NCBI RefSeq assembly: GCF_014042365.1
Contig: NZ_JACEZS010000009.1
Location: forward strand, 154,750-218,749
Direction of reading: 5' to 3'
DNA from: Rugamonas fusca
GTDB lineage: Bacteria > Pseudomonadota > Gammaproteobacteria > Burkholderiales > Burkholderiaceae_D
DNA: 64,000 bases
Positions 9,160 to 17,760 of this stretch are shown here, in pieces. The notes under the pieces were generated by a model, which worked only from the letters and a program-made list of their open reading frames with translations, searched no databases and was not told the DNA's origin. Every line of letters starts with the position of its first letter. The stretch's first letter is position 1. The translations under genes were made by a program, and so were the position numbers.

Positions 9160-10032
9160 TTACTGTTGTCCGTCCGAGAATTGCTGGGACAAGGTTTGTA
9201 ACGGTACGCCGGACGCGGCCGGCGCCTTGGCGCCCGGCGGCGTCACCCGCACTGGCTGGCTGCCCGCGTGCGCCGTATGCAGGACGTTGCCGGCCGTGCC
9301 GCAGGCCGCGTTCCATACCGGCGCATCGAGTCCTTCGAACACGCTCTTGAGCTGGCGGCCCCAGGTGCTGCGGATCATCTGGAAGTATTCGTTGCGCTCG
9401 TCGATGGTGACGAAACGGGTCACGGCCAGCCGGTCGGTCTCGTACACCAGCAAGTCCAGCGGCAGGCCGACCGAGATGTTCGAGCGTAGCGTCGAATCCA
9501 TGGAGATCAGCGCGCACTTGGCGGCGTCGTCGAGCGAGGTGGCCGGGGTGATCACGCGGTCGATTATGGGCTTGCCATACTTGGCTTCGCCGATCTGGAA
9601 ATAGGTGTTCTCGTCGTGCGATTCGATGAAGTTGCCGGCCGAGTAGATCTGGAACAGGCGGCAGCGTTCGCCCTTGATCTGGCCGCCGAAGATGATGCTG
9701 ACATTGAATTCGATGCCGAACCCGGCCAGCGACTGCGCGTCGCGCGCGTGCACCTGGCGCACGGCCTGGCCCAGGATGCGGGCCGCCTCGTACATATTGG
9801 GCGCGTTCCAGATGCTGAGCCCGTCGTCGGTGCGCAGCTCGTTGACGAGCTCGCGTATCGATTGCGAGATCGACAGATTACCGGCCGTCATCAGGACCAT
9901 CACGCGCTCGCCCGGCGCTTCAAACACGCTCATCTTGCGGAACGTGCCGACCTGGTCGACCCCCGCGTTGGTGCGCGAATCCGATAAAAACACCAGTCCG
10001 GCGTTCAGCCGCATGGCAGCACAATAAGTCAT
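9160..10032 (-). CDS. Anbu-type proteasome-like peptidase (ancestral beta subunit)
   Basis: A 290-residue Ntn-hydrolase of the bacterial Anbu family. It begins MTYCAAMRLNAGLVFLSDSRTNAGVD; removal of Met would leave Thr as the N-terminal nucleophile, and the Asp/Arg/Lys framework of proteasome beta subunits is recognisable. The last 50 residues form a Pro/Gly/Ala-rich tail that is probably disordered and longer than the core fold requires. It is the last gene of a four-gene minus-strand operon with transglutaminase, alpha-E and ATP-grasp genes, the known Anbu gene neighbourhood. The physiological substrate of Anbu is not established. It ends just before the shared terminator. Confidence 0.9.
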   Translation of the reverse strand: MTYCAAMRLNAGLVFLSDSRTNAGVDQVGTFRKMSVFEAPGERVMVLMTAGNLSISQSIRELVNELRTDDGLSIWNAPNMYEAARILGQAVRQVHARDAQSLAGFGIEFNVSIIFGGQIKGERCRLFQIYSAGNFIESHDENTYFQIGEAKYGKPIIDRVITPATSLDDAAKCALISMDSTLRSNISVGLPLDLLVYETDRLAVTRFVTIDERNEYFQMIRSTWGRQLKSVFEGLDAPVWNAACGTAGNVLHTAHAGSQPVRVTPPGAKAPAASGVPLQTLSQQFSDGQQ

Positions 10033-10072
10033 GGTGGTATGGTGTGGATGGAAAGTAGCGTCATTTTACAGG

Positions 10073-10876
10073 TCACTGGGGCACGATCTGGACGTCCACG
10101 TTCAGCGATTCGGTGCCGCCGCCGCGCCGCATGCCGCGCACCGGCGCCGCGCTGTCGTAGTCGCGGCCCACGGCCAGGCGGCAATAGGCGTCCGTCATCA
10201 GGCGCGCGTGGGTGACGTCGATGCTGACCCAGCCGCTGTAATCGCCGTCGTCGGCCCAGGCGTCCACCCAGGCGTGGCTGGCCGCGTGGCCGCTGTTCTC
10301 CGGATCGATATAGCCCGACACATAGCGCGCCGGGATGCCATGGGCATGGCAGCAGGCCAGGAACAGGTGCGCGTGGTCCTGGCATACGCCCTGGCCCAGC
10401 GCCAGCGCATCGCTGGCCGCGGTGTCCACGGCGGTCGCACCTTTTTGATACCGGACCGCACCAAAGATGTGCTCGGCCAGCCGCAGCAGGTCGCGCGTCA
10501 TCGCCTTGCCGTCCGGCAGGCACGAGGCGGCCAGCGCCAGGACGCCAGGCCCGGCCGCCGTGAGCCGGGTCGGCACGGTGAAGATCAGCGGCGACAGCGT
10601 GCCGCCGTCGGCAATGCGGCCCCGGTCCGGGGCGCGGGTGTCGAGCACGCCGTGGGCGACGATGGACAGCGCCTGGTGCGGCTGGTTCATCGTCATCGTG
10701 TGCGACAGGTTGCCGTAGGCGTCGGTGTAGGCGTGCACATGGCCGGGCGTGGCCAGTTGCCAGGACAGGACCTGCTGCTGCGCCTCCACGCGCGGCGTCA
10801 GGTGCAGCTGCTGGATGGTGTAGGCCAGCGGCAGCGTGTAGCTGTAGCGGGTCTCGTGGCGTATGGTCAGTCGCAT
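10073..10876 (-). CDS. Transglutaminase-like cysteine peptidase family protein
   Basis: A 267-residue protein with the N-terminal beta-sandwich of bacterial transglutaminase-like proteins (starts MRLTIRHETRYSYTLPLAY) and a catalytic core holding the triad: Cys in ALGQGVCQDHAHLF, His in GHAASHAWVDAW and Asp in WVSIDVTHAR. Proteins of this type are encoded beside alpha-E and circularly permuted ATP-grasp genes and have been proposed to act on peptide or isopeptide bonds. It lies 15 bp downstream of the alpha-E gene and 40 bp upstream of Anbu, within one operon. Confidence 0.92.
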   Translation of the reverse strand: MRLTIRHETRYSYTLPLAYTIQQLHLTPRVEAQQQVLSWQLATPGHVHAYTDAYGNLSHTMTMNQPHQALSIVAHGVLDTRAPDRGRIADGGTLSPLIFTVPTRLTAAGPGVLALAASCLPDGKAMTRDLLRLAEHIFGAVRYQKGATAVDTAASDALALGQGVCQDHAHLFLACCHAHGIPARYVSGYIDPENSGHAASHAWVDAWADDGDYSGWVSIDVTHARLMTDAYCRLAVGRDYDSAAPVRGMRRGGGTESLNVDVQIVPQ

Positions 10877-10891
10877 CGCATCGCTTTCCGT

Positions 10892-11848
10892 CTAGGCCGC
10901 CAGCGGCACCAGGAAATCGCGGCTGACCCGATTGCCCAGTTCGTAGATATCGGCCAGGAAGCGGGTCAGCGTGTCGTGCAGGCCGTGCGCCAGGATGTCG
11001 TCGATCCGCCCGAACTGAAGCTGCGCGCGCAGCCGGCCGGCGAAGCGTTCCGTGTCGGCCGAGACGTCGTTGCGCACGGCGTGCAGGTTCTGGACCACCT
11101 CGTCCATGCAGGCCAGCAGCGAGCGCGGCATGTCGTCGCGCAGGATCAGCAGTTCGGCGATACGGGCCGGCGTGATCACGTCGCGGTAGACCTTGCGATA
11201 AATTTCGAAGCCGGACAGTGAGCGCAGCATCGCCCCCCAGTAGTAGAAGTCGCGCTGGCTCATGCCTTGCTGGGCCTCGGCCACGCTGCCGAGGTCGCCG
11301 TGGTATTTGACGTCCAGGATACGCGCCGTGTTGTCGGCCCGTTCCAGGAAGGTGCCGAGACGGATGAAATGCACGGCTTCGTCGCGCAGCATGGTGCCCA
11401 CCGTGACGCCGCGCGACAGGTGGGACCGAAACTTCACCCACTCGAAGAATTTGCTGGGATCGGTCTCCAGCAGGTCGCTCTGGAGGCGGCGCTGCATGTC
11501 CAGCCAGGTCTGGTTCTGGATTTCCCAGACTTCCGTCGTCAGCGTGCCGCGCACGGCGCGGGCATTTTCACGGGCCTGGGTCAGGCAGGCGACGATGGAG
11601 GACGGGTTGTCCGGATCGCGCACCATGAAGTCGATCACTTCGCGGCCTTCGAGCGAGCGGTATTTCTGGTCAAACGCGGCCTGCAGCTCGGAAATGCCGA
11701 GCAGGGCGCGCCAGCCCTGGGCGTTTTCTGCGTCCGATTGCGGCAGCATGGAGGTCTGCACGTTCACATCGAGCATGCGCGCGGTATTCTCGGCGCGCTC
11801 GGTGTAGCGGGCCATCCAGAACAAATGGTCGGCGGTACGGCTCAGCAT
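10892..11848 (-). CDS. Alpha-E domain protein
   Basis: A 318-residue, almost wholly alpha-helical protein. It starts MLSRTADHLFWMARYTERAENTAR and repeats this kind of segment later (HFIRLGTFLERADNTARILD), typical of the alpha-E domain (DUF403). Biochemical function is unknown. The family is genetically tied to the circularly permuted ATP-grasp and transglutaminase genes on each side, suggesting a shared peptide-modification or tagging pathway. Gaps to its neighbours are 31 bp upstream and 15 bp downstream, consistent with one transcript. Confidence 0.92.
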   Translation of the reverse strand: MLSRTADHLFWMARYTERAENTARMLDVNVQTSMLPQSDAENAQGWRALLGISELQAAFDQKYRSLEGREVIDFMVRDPDNPSSIVACLTQARENARAVRGTLTTEVWEIQNQTWLDMQRRLQSDLLETDPSKFFEWVKFRSHLSRGVTVGTMLRDEAVHFIRLGTFLERADNTARILDVKYHGDLGSVAEAQQGMSQRDFYYWGAMLRSLSGFEIYRKVYRDVITPARIAELLILRDDMPRSLLACMDEVVQNLHAVRNDVSADTERFAGRLRAQLQFGRIDDILAHGLHDTLTRFLADIYELGNRVSRDFLVPLAA

Positions 11849-11879
11849 AATCTCTCCCTCAGGTTGATCTTTGATGCGC

Positions 11880-13310
11880 TCAACGTTCCAGTATCCAGGT
11901 ATCCTTGGTGCCGCCGCCCTGCGACGAATTGACCACCAGCGAACCTTCCTGCAGCGCCACGCGGGTCAGGCCGCCCGGCACCATGGAGATGGTCTTGCCG
12001 GACAGGACAAACGGCCGCAAATCGATGTGGCGCGGGGCGATGCCGTTTTCCACATAGGTCGGGCAGGCCGACAGGGCCAGCGTGGGCTGGGCAATATAGC
12101 CGTCCGGCCGGGCCAGCAGGCGCTGGCGGAAATCCTCGATCTGCGCCTTGGTCGATGCCGGGCCGACCAGCATGCCGTAGCCGCCGGCGCCATGCACTTC
12201 CTTGACCACCAGCTCCGGCAGCTTGGCCAGCGTGTAGGCCAGATCTTCTTGCTTGCGGCACTGGTAGGTCGGCACATTGTTCAGCACTGGCTGCTCCGAC
12301 AGGTAGAACTTGATCATGTCCGGCACGTACGGGTAGATCGACTTGTCGTCTGCCACCCCGGTGCCGATGGCGTTGGCCAGCGTGACGCGGCCGGCGCGGT
12401 AGACCGACAGCAAGCCGGGCACGCCCAGCGAGGAATCGGCGCGGAAGGCCAGCGGGTCGAGGAAATCGTCGTCCAGGCGGCGATAGATCACGTCGACCCG
12501 TTTCGGCCCGCGCGTGGTGCGCATGAACACGGTGTTATCGCTGACGAACAAATCCTTGCCCTCGACCAGTTCCACCCCCATTTGCTGGGCCAGGAAGGCA
12601 TGCTCGAAGTAGGCCGAGTTGTACATGCCCGGCGTCATCACCACCACGGTGGGATCGTTGATGCCCAAGGGCGCGACCGAGCGCAGGTTATCGAGCAGCA
12701 GGTCGGGATAGTGATCGACCGGCGCCACGCGGTTGCGGGCGAACAGCTCCGGGAACAGCCGCATCATCATCTTGCGGTCTTCCAGCATGTAGGAGACACC
12801 GGACGGCACCCGCAGATTATCTTCCAGCACGTAGAACTCGCCCTGGCCGGCCCGTACGATATCGACGCCGGCGATGTGGGCATAAATGTCGGACGCCACG
12901 TTGATGCCCTGCATCTCCGGCCGGTACTGGGCGTTCCGGTAGATCTGCTCGGCCGGGATGATGCCGGCCTTGATGATGTTCTGGTCGTGATAAATGTCGT
13001 GGATGAACATGTTCAACGCCTTCACGCGCTGCACCAGTCCAGTCTGTAATTGCGTCCATTCGGCCGCCGGAATGATGCGCGGGATGGTATCGAAAGGAAT
13101 CAGTCGCTCGGTACCGGCATCGTCGCCATAGACGGCGAAGGTGATACCCACGCGCCGGAATGTGAGATCGGCTTCGGCCCGCTTGCGCTCGATGACGTCG
13201 GCCGGCTGGCGTTGAAGCCAGCCGCAGAATTCGCGGTAGTGTTCTCGTACATCGGCGCTAGCGTCATGCGCCAGGCCGTCAGTGGTCATTTCATTGAAAT
13301 AGGTCGCCAT
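11880..13310 (-). CDS. Circularly permuted ATP-grasp type 2 protein
   Basis: First gene of the Anbu operon, about 476 residues. It starts MATYFNEMTTDGLAHDASA; the ATG at 13310 lies 9 bp after an AGGGA site, with an alternative ATG at 13319 and a TTG further upstream. Recognisable family text includes TFAVYGDDAGTERLIPFD, NMFIHDIYHDQNIIKAG, GVDIVRAGQGEFYVLEDNLRVPSG (cut here to its sense: the nucleotide-site Glu-Asp-Asn) and VKEVHGAGGYGMLVGPAS. The permuted ATP-grasp fold predicts ATP-dependent carboxylate-amine ligation, probably of a peptide or protein. The substrate is unknown. Confidence 0.92.
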   Translation of the reverse strand: MATYFNEMTTDGLAHDASADVREHYREFCGWLQRQPADVIERKRAEADLTFRRVGITFAVYGDDAGTERLIPFDTIPRIIPAAEWTQLQTGLVQRVKALNMFIHDIYHDQNIIKAGIIPAEQIYRNAQYRPEMQGINVASDIYAHIAGVDIVRAGQGEFYVLEDNLRVPSGVSYMLEDRKMMMRLFPELFARNRVAPVDHYPDLLLDNLRSVAPLGINDPTVVVMTPGMYNSAYFEHAFLAQQMGVELVEGKDLFVSDNTVFMRTTRGPKRVDVIYRRLDDDFLDPLAFRADSSLGVPGLLSVYRAGRVTLANAIGTGVADDKSIYPYVPDMIKFYLSEQPVLNNVPTYQCRKQEDLAYTLAKLPELVVKEVHGAGGYGMLVGPASTKAQIEDFRQRLLARPDGYIAQPTLALSACPTYVENGIAPRHIDLRPFVLSGKTISMVPGGLTRVALQEGSLVVNSSQGGGTKDTWILER

Positions 13311-13453
13311 GTCGTACATTCCCTGTTGAGCACGCTTGATCAACAATCAAGAAGTGTGCCAGCGGAAATGCGCGATTTTGGTGCGGAAGCGGGAGCGCCG
13401 GCGGCGCACCAGTGGAGGGCGATGGGCCCGGCACGCGCGGGCGGTGGGAAGCA

Positions 13454-13491
13454 GCGAGCGGGACCCGGCCAACTGACCGCGTCCCGCTCGC
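13454..13491 (-). terminator. Hairpin after the small Ala/Lys-rich gene
   Basis: GCGAGCGGGAC (13454-13464) and GTCCCGCTCGC (13481-13491) make a perfect 11-bp stem with a 16-base loop, 24 bp past the stop of the minus-strand gene at 13515. There is no T-run, so it could be a terminator or an mRNA-stabilising hairpin. The rest of 13320-13514 shows no gene. Confidence 0.5.
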
Positions 13492-13514
13492 AGGAGGCAA
13501 AGGCGGGGGACGCC

Positions 13515-13826
13515 TTATTTGGCAGCGGCTGGTGCCGATGCGGCCGGGGTTTCCGTCTTGGCGGCTTCCTTGTGGGCCTTGGCATGCTTGGCCTTCTTGT
13601 GGGCCTTCACCGGAGCAGGCTTCTCTTCAGCCTTGGCGCTGGCGGCGGTGTCCTTGGCGCTGGCGCTGGCACTGGCGCTGGCGGCAGGCTTGGCTGGCGT
13701 CGCAGGCTTGGCTTCCGATTTGACGGCGGCGGGGGTGCTGGCCGTGGTGGCACTGGCGGCGGGCGCCTGGGCGAAGGCCGCGGTAGCGAACAGGCCGGCG
13801 ATCAGGGTAGCGATAATCTTGGTCAT
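13515..13826 (-). CDS. Small exported Ala/Lys/Pro-rich protein, unknown function
   Basis: A 103-residue protein: a clear Sec signal peptide (MTKIIATLIAGLFATAAFA, then QAPA) followed by low-complexity sequence made of Ala, Lys, Pro, Ser and Glu, including an alternating Ala-Ser stretch and a KAHKKAKHAKAHK segment. This should be a highly basic, disordered periplasmic or surface protein. A ribosome-binding site (GAAGGA) lies about 9 bp before the ATG. Similar small Ala/Lys-rich ORFs are common as hypotheticals in this bacterial group. It might bind nucleic acid, LPS or envelope polymers through its positive charge; that is inference only. It is monocistronic. Confidence 0.72.
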   Translation of the reverse strand: MTKIIATLIAGLFATAAFAQAPAASATTASTPAAVKSEAKPATPAKPAASASASASAKDTAASAKAEEKPAPVKAHKKAKHAKAHKEAAKTETPAASAPAAAK

Positions 13827-14013
13827 GATGTCATCCTTCAGGTGGTTTATACAGCCGGGACAATTCCCGTGTCAGTGAGCAAGAAACGGGATTCCAGCGA
13901 GCGCCGTTGACGGCTCTTACATCCGCTTACAAGCGCGTGCGATCGCTTACATATTGCGCGCCGTGTGCGCTGGCGTACTATCGGCGGCCCACCGGCGCGC
14001 TATCCTGTCAGGC

Positions 14014-16596
14014 ATGGCGGACCCACTTCATCACTACCAATCGAAACGCGACTTCTCCAAGACGCCGGAACCGGCCGCAGGCGGGGAGGGCGGGGAAGCG
14101 CTGTCGTTCGTGGTGCAGAAGCACTGGGCCAGCCATCTGCACTATGATTTCCGGCTGGAGCTCGACGGCGTGCTCAAAAGCTGGGCCGTGCCCAAAGGGC
14201 CCAGCTACGATCCCCAGGTCAAGCGCATGGCGATCGAGGTGGAGGACCACCCGCTGGCCTATGGCGGTTTCGAAGGCACGATACCGGAGGGCGAATATGG
14301 CGCGGGCGAGGTGATCGTCTGGGACCGGGGCAGCTGGCTGCCGCTGGGCGAACCGCATGCGGGTTTGGCGAAAGGCCATCTGAGCTTCGAGCTGCACGGG
14401 CACAAACTGCGCGGCAAATGGGCACTGGTGCGGATGCGGCGCGGCGAGCAGCGCCAGGCGGCATGGCTGCTGATCAAGGAGCATGATGACTATGCGCGGC
14501 CCGAGGCGGAGTTCGACGTGGTGGCGGCGATGCCCGACAGCGTGCTGACGCGGCCGTCCGGCCGTGGTGCCAGGCGAGCCGGCCGTGCCGCACCGGCGGT
14601 GGGCGCCCGCGCCAGCGCCGCGCTGCCCGACAAGCTGCCTGCCGGCGCCCGCAAGGCGGCGTTGCCGGATAAGCTGGCGCCGCAACTGGCCACGCTGGTG
14701 GAGCAACCGCCCGCCACGGCCGGTGACTGGATATTCGAAACCAAGTTCGATGGCTATCGCCTGCTGAGCAGGGTGGATGGGGATGAAGTCCGCCTCACCA
14801 CGCGCAGCGGCGCGGACTGGACGGCGAAGCTGGCCCCCTTGCACGCGGCCCTGCGTGCCATGCGTCTGCCGCCCGGCTGGTACGACGGCGAGATTATCGT
14901 GCGCGACGCGCAGGGCCGGCCCGACTTCGGCCTGCTGCAACAGGCGTTCGATGGCAAGCACACAGCCGGCATCATCTACTACCTGTTCGATGTGCCCTAC
15001 TGTGGCGGCTACGACCTGCGCGAGGTGCCGCTGGAGCGCAGGCGCGCGCTGCTCGAACACGTGCTGGACGCGGCCGGGCCGTCATCGCGCGTGCGCTTCA
15101 GCCCCGCGCTCGATGGGGCGCCACGGCAGGCCGTGGCGGCCGCATGCCGGCTGGGGCTGGAAGGCATCATCGGCAAGCGGCGCGATGGTGCTTATGTGTC
15201 GCACCGCACGCGCGACTGGATCAAGCTCAAATGCGGCCAGCGCCAGGAGTTCGTCGTGGGCGGCTACACCGATCCGCAAGGCGCGCGGAGTGGATTCGGC
15301 TCGCTGCTGCTGGGCGTGTACGACGAACACGGGCGGCTGCATTACGCGGGCAACGTGGGCACGGGCTTCGATGCGGGGGAACTGAAATCCCTGTCCGCGC
15401 GCATGCGCGCGTTGGCGGCGGACGACTGTCCGTTCGCGTCGGCCGGGCGCATCGCGGGCCGGCCCCACTGGTTGCGGCCGGAACTGGTGGCCGAGGTGAG
15501 CTTTGGCGAATGGACGCGCGACGGTTCGCTGCGCCAGGCCGTGTTCCATGGCCTGCGCGCGGACAAGGCGGCCCGCGCCATCCGGCGCGAGGACGTGCGG
15601 CGCCAGGCGTCGGGCCGCAGTGGCGACAGTGGGCGTGCCAGTGCCAGTGCGCGCATGGCGCCGCACGATCCGCCCGCCGTCGCCAGCAAGGGGCCGGCGC
15701 GGCTGCACGTGACGCATCCCGGGCGCGTGGTTGACCGCCTGAGCGGCACCACCAAGCTGGCGCTGGTGAACTACTACGCGCAGGTGGCGGCGCTGATGCA
15801 GCCCCACCTCAAGGACCGCCCGGTGGCGCTGTTGCGCGCGCCCGATGGCGTGGAGGGCGAGCTGTTCTTCCAGAAGCACGCTGGCGGGCGGCTGGCGGGC
15901 GTGCGCCAGCTGGACCGCGCGCTGGACCCCGGCCATCCGCCCATGCTCACCATCGCCGGCGTGGACGGTTTATTGGCGGTGGCGCAGTGGAACGTGGTGG
16001 AAATCCACACCCAGAACGCGCTGGCCGGCAGCTATGAACGCCCCAACCGGCTGGTGTTCGACCTCGATCCGGGCGAGGGCGTGGCCTGGCCGCAGGTGCG
16101 GGAGGCGGCCGTGCTGATGCGCGGCATGCTCGATGAGCTGGCGTTGCCGGCCTTCCTCAAGACCAGCGGCGGCAAGGGGCTGCACCTGGTGGTGCCCTTG
16201 CGCGCCCACTATGGCTGGGATGACGTGAAGGGGTTCTCGCAGGCCGTCGTGGCCCACATGGCGCGCCTGATTCCGGCGCGTTTCACGGACAAGAGCGGGC
16301 CGCGTAACCGGGTCGGCCGCATCTACATCGATTACCTGCGCAATGGGCGCGGCGCCACCACCGTGTGCGCGTGGTCGGCGCGGGCGCGGCCGGGATTGGG
16401 CATCTCCGTGCCGGTGGCATGGGACGAACTGGACCAGCTCGATGGCGGCGATCACTGGAGCGTGCCAACGGTCGAGCGCAGGCTCGATGTGGGCAATACG
16501 CCCTGGAAGGACTATGCGCGCCGTGCGCGCGGGCTGGCGGGGGCGATGCGCCGCCTGGGCTTTACGCCGGGCGGCGCGGCGCAGGCGGACGATTAG
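14014..16596 (+). CDS. ligD: Multifunctional ATP-dependent DNA ligase D (NHEJ)
   Basis: End-joining enzyme of bacterial non-homologous end joining, 860 residues from the ATG at 14014 (MADPLHHYQSKRDFSKTPEP). Domain order is phosphoesterase (about 20-190; HWASHLHYDFRLELDG with conserved His/Asp, and PEGEYGAG), ligase (about 215-520; adenylated Lys244 in ETKFDGYRLL, then the OB-fold with WIKLKCGQRQEFVVGGYTDP), and a C-terminal primase-polymerase (about 560-850; HPGRVVDRLSG, VFDLDPGEG, KTSGGKGLHLVVPL). PE-LIG-POL matches the Pseudomonas order rather than the mycobacterial one. The stop lies 5 bp from the convergent ku stop. An in-frame upstream extension is rejected in favour of the conserved start. 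Confidence 0.96.
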   Translation: MADPLHHYQSKRDFSKTPEPAAGGEGGEALSFVVQKHWASHLHYDFRLELDGVLKSWAVPKGPSYDPQVKRMAIEVEDHPLAYGGFEGTIPEGEYGAGEVIVWDRGSWLPLGEPHAGLAKGHLSFELHGHKLRGKWALVRMRRGEQRQAAWLLIKEHDDYARPEAEFDVVAAMPDSVLTRPSGRGARRAGRAAPAVGARASAALPDKLPAGARKAALPDKLAPQLATLVEQPPATAGDWIFETKFDGYRLLSRVDGDEVRLTTRSGADWTAKLAPLHAALRAMRLPPGWYDGEIIVRDAQGRPDFGLLQQAFDGKHTAGIIYYLFDVPYCGGYDLREVPLERRRALLEHVLDAAGPSSRVRFSPALDGAPRQAVAAACRLGLEGIIGKRRDGAYVSHRTRDWIKLKCGQRQEFVVGGYTDPQGARSGFGSLLLGVYDEHGRLHYAGNVGTGFDAGELKSLSARMRALAADDCPFASAGRIAGRPHWLRPELVAEVSFGEWTRDGSLRQAVFHGLRADKAARAIRREDVRRQASGRSGDSGRASASARMAPHDPPAVASKGPARLHVTHPGRVVDRLSGTTKLALVNYYAQVAALMQPHLKDRPVALLRAPDGVEGELFFQKHAGGRLAGVRQLDRALDPGHPPMLTIAGVDGLLAVAQWNVVEIHTQNALAGSYERPNRLVFDLDPGEGVAWPQVREAAVLMRGMLDELALPAFLKTSGGKGLHLVVPLRAHYGWDDVKGFSQAVVAHMARLIPARFTDKSGPRNRVGRIYIDYLRNGRGATTVCAWSARARPGLGISVPVAWDELDQLDGGDHWSVPTVERRLDVGNTPWKDYARRARGLAGAMRRLGFTPGGAAQADD

Positions 16597-16601
16597 GCCG
16601 A

Positions 16602-17576
16602 TCAGGCCCGGCGCGCGCCCGAGGTGGCGCCGGCAGTACGTGTGCTGGCGGTCTTGCGGGTGCCGCTGGTGTTCGATGGGGTACTGCTCTTGCGGGCGCT
16701 GGCGGACTTGCGCAGGCTGTCAGCCGCGCGCTCGTCCTTGCGCTTGCCGCTCGCGCCGCTCCCGCTTTTTTCGCGCTTGCCGCCATCCCGGCCGCGCAGG
16801 CTGCGTTGCAGCAGTTCCACCAGGTCCACCACATTGCTGGCGCCGGGCGCGCGCGTTTCGCGTTCGGGCATGGTGATGGCGTGGGTCTTGCCCGCCTTGA
16901 CCTTCTTGTCGATCAGCGCCATCAGGTCGTCGCGGTAGCTGTCGTGGTATTGCTGCGGGCGCCATGGTTCGGCCATGCCGTCCACCAGTTCCAGCGCCAT
17001 CGCCAGCTCTTTCGGCTTGAGCTCGCCGGCGCGGGCGGACGGCAGGTCCAGCTCGTCCGTGCCGAGGATCTCGGCCGGGTAGCGCAGGGTGTGGAGCACG
17101 ATGGCGTCCTCCAGGCACGCCAGCGCGCACAGGTGCTGGCGGGTGCGGATCACCACCGTGGCCACGCCCACCTTGCCCGATTTGCGCAGCGTCTCGCGCA
17201 GCAGCGCGTACACCCGGGCGCCACCGCGCGTGGGCGACAGGTAGTAGGCCTGCTCGTAGTAGGTGAGGGGAATCTCTTCGGCGGCGGCGAACGACTGGAT
17301 CTCGATGGTCTGGGTAGCCGCCACGTTGGCGCGGCGCAGGTCCTCGTCCGTCAGCACGACATATTGGTCATCCTCGTATTCATAGCCCTTGACGATGTCG
17401 TCCCATGTCACTTCCTCGCCGGTGCGCTTGTTGTAGCGGCGGTAGCCCACGGGCGAGAAGTCGCGCCGGTCCAGCATGGTCAGGGTCAACTCGTCCGGGC
17501 GCACCGCCGTGTGCAGTTCGACCGGAATGTGCACCAGGCCGAAACTGATGGCGCCTTTCCACAAAGCACGTGCCAT
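16602..17576 (-). CDS. ku: Ku protein, DNA double-strand-break binding (NHEJ)
   Basis: Homodimeric Ku ring protein, 324 residues, that caps DNA ends and recruits LigD. The ATG at 17576 (MARALWKGAISFGLVHIPVEL) follows a very strong GGAGGAAGG site. The core beta-barrel spans about residues 1-255, with the bridge-region text YYEQAYYLSP and the LYAL-type heptad YALLRETLRKSGKVGVATVV. The last 75 residues are a low-complexity Lys/Arg/Ser/Ala/Thr tail, the basic extension known to aid DNA threading in some bacterial Ku proteins. It is convergent with ligD, not in an operon with it, so the two are transcribed from separate promoters. Confidence 0.96.
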   Translation of the reverse strand: MARALWKGAISFGLVHIPVELHTAVRPDELTLTMLDRRDFSPVGYRRYNKRTGEEVTWDDIVKGYEYEDDQYVVLTDEDLRRANVAATQTIEIQSFAAAEEIPLTYYEQAYYLSPTRGGARVYALLRETLRKSGKVGVATVVIRTRQHLCALACLEDAIVLHTLRYPAEILGTDELDLPSARAGELKPKELAMALELVDGMAEPWRPQQYHDSYRDDLMALIDKKVKAGKTHAITMPERETRAPGASNVVDLVELLQRSLRGRDGGKREKSGSGASGKRKDERAADSLRKSASARKSSTPSNTSGTRKTASTRTAGATSGARRA

Positions 17577-17760
17577 GCTGCCTTCCTCCCTCTCTCGCAT
17601 GATGCCGGCGTCGGTACGGGCGGGCCGTACGCTGGTTCACATAACGGCTTGTTTTTAGCGCCGCGTGACAATTGGATAGATTTTTAGCGCCCCGACTGGC
17701 TCACAATTTGAAAGCGATCAGCGATCCATCCGTGGTCGCTGGTGCACCAATAGATGTGGT

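Noticed and set aside
13907..13950. Sigma-70 promoter with TTGACG and repeated CTTACAT words before ligD
   Set aside because: No acceptable -10 at the right distance; too weak to call.
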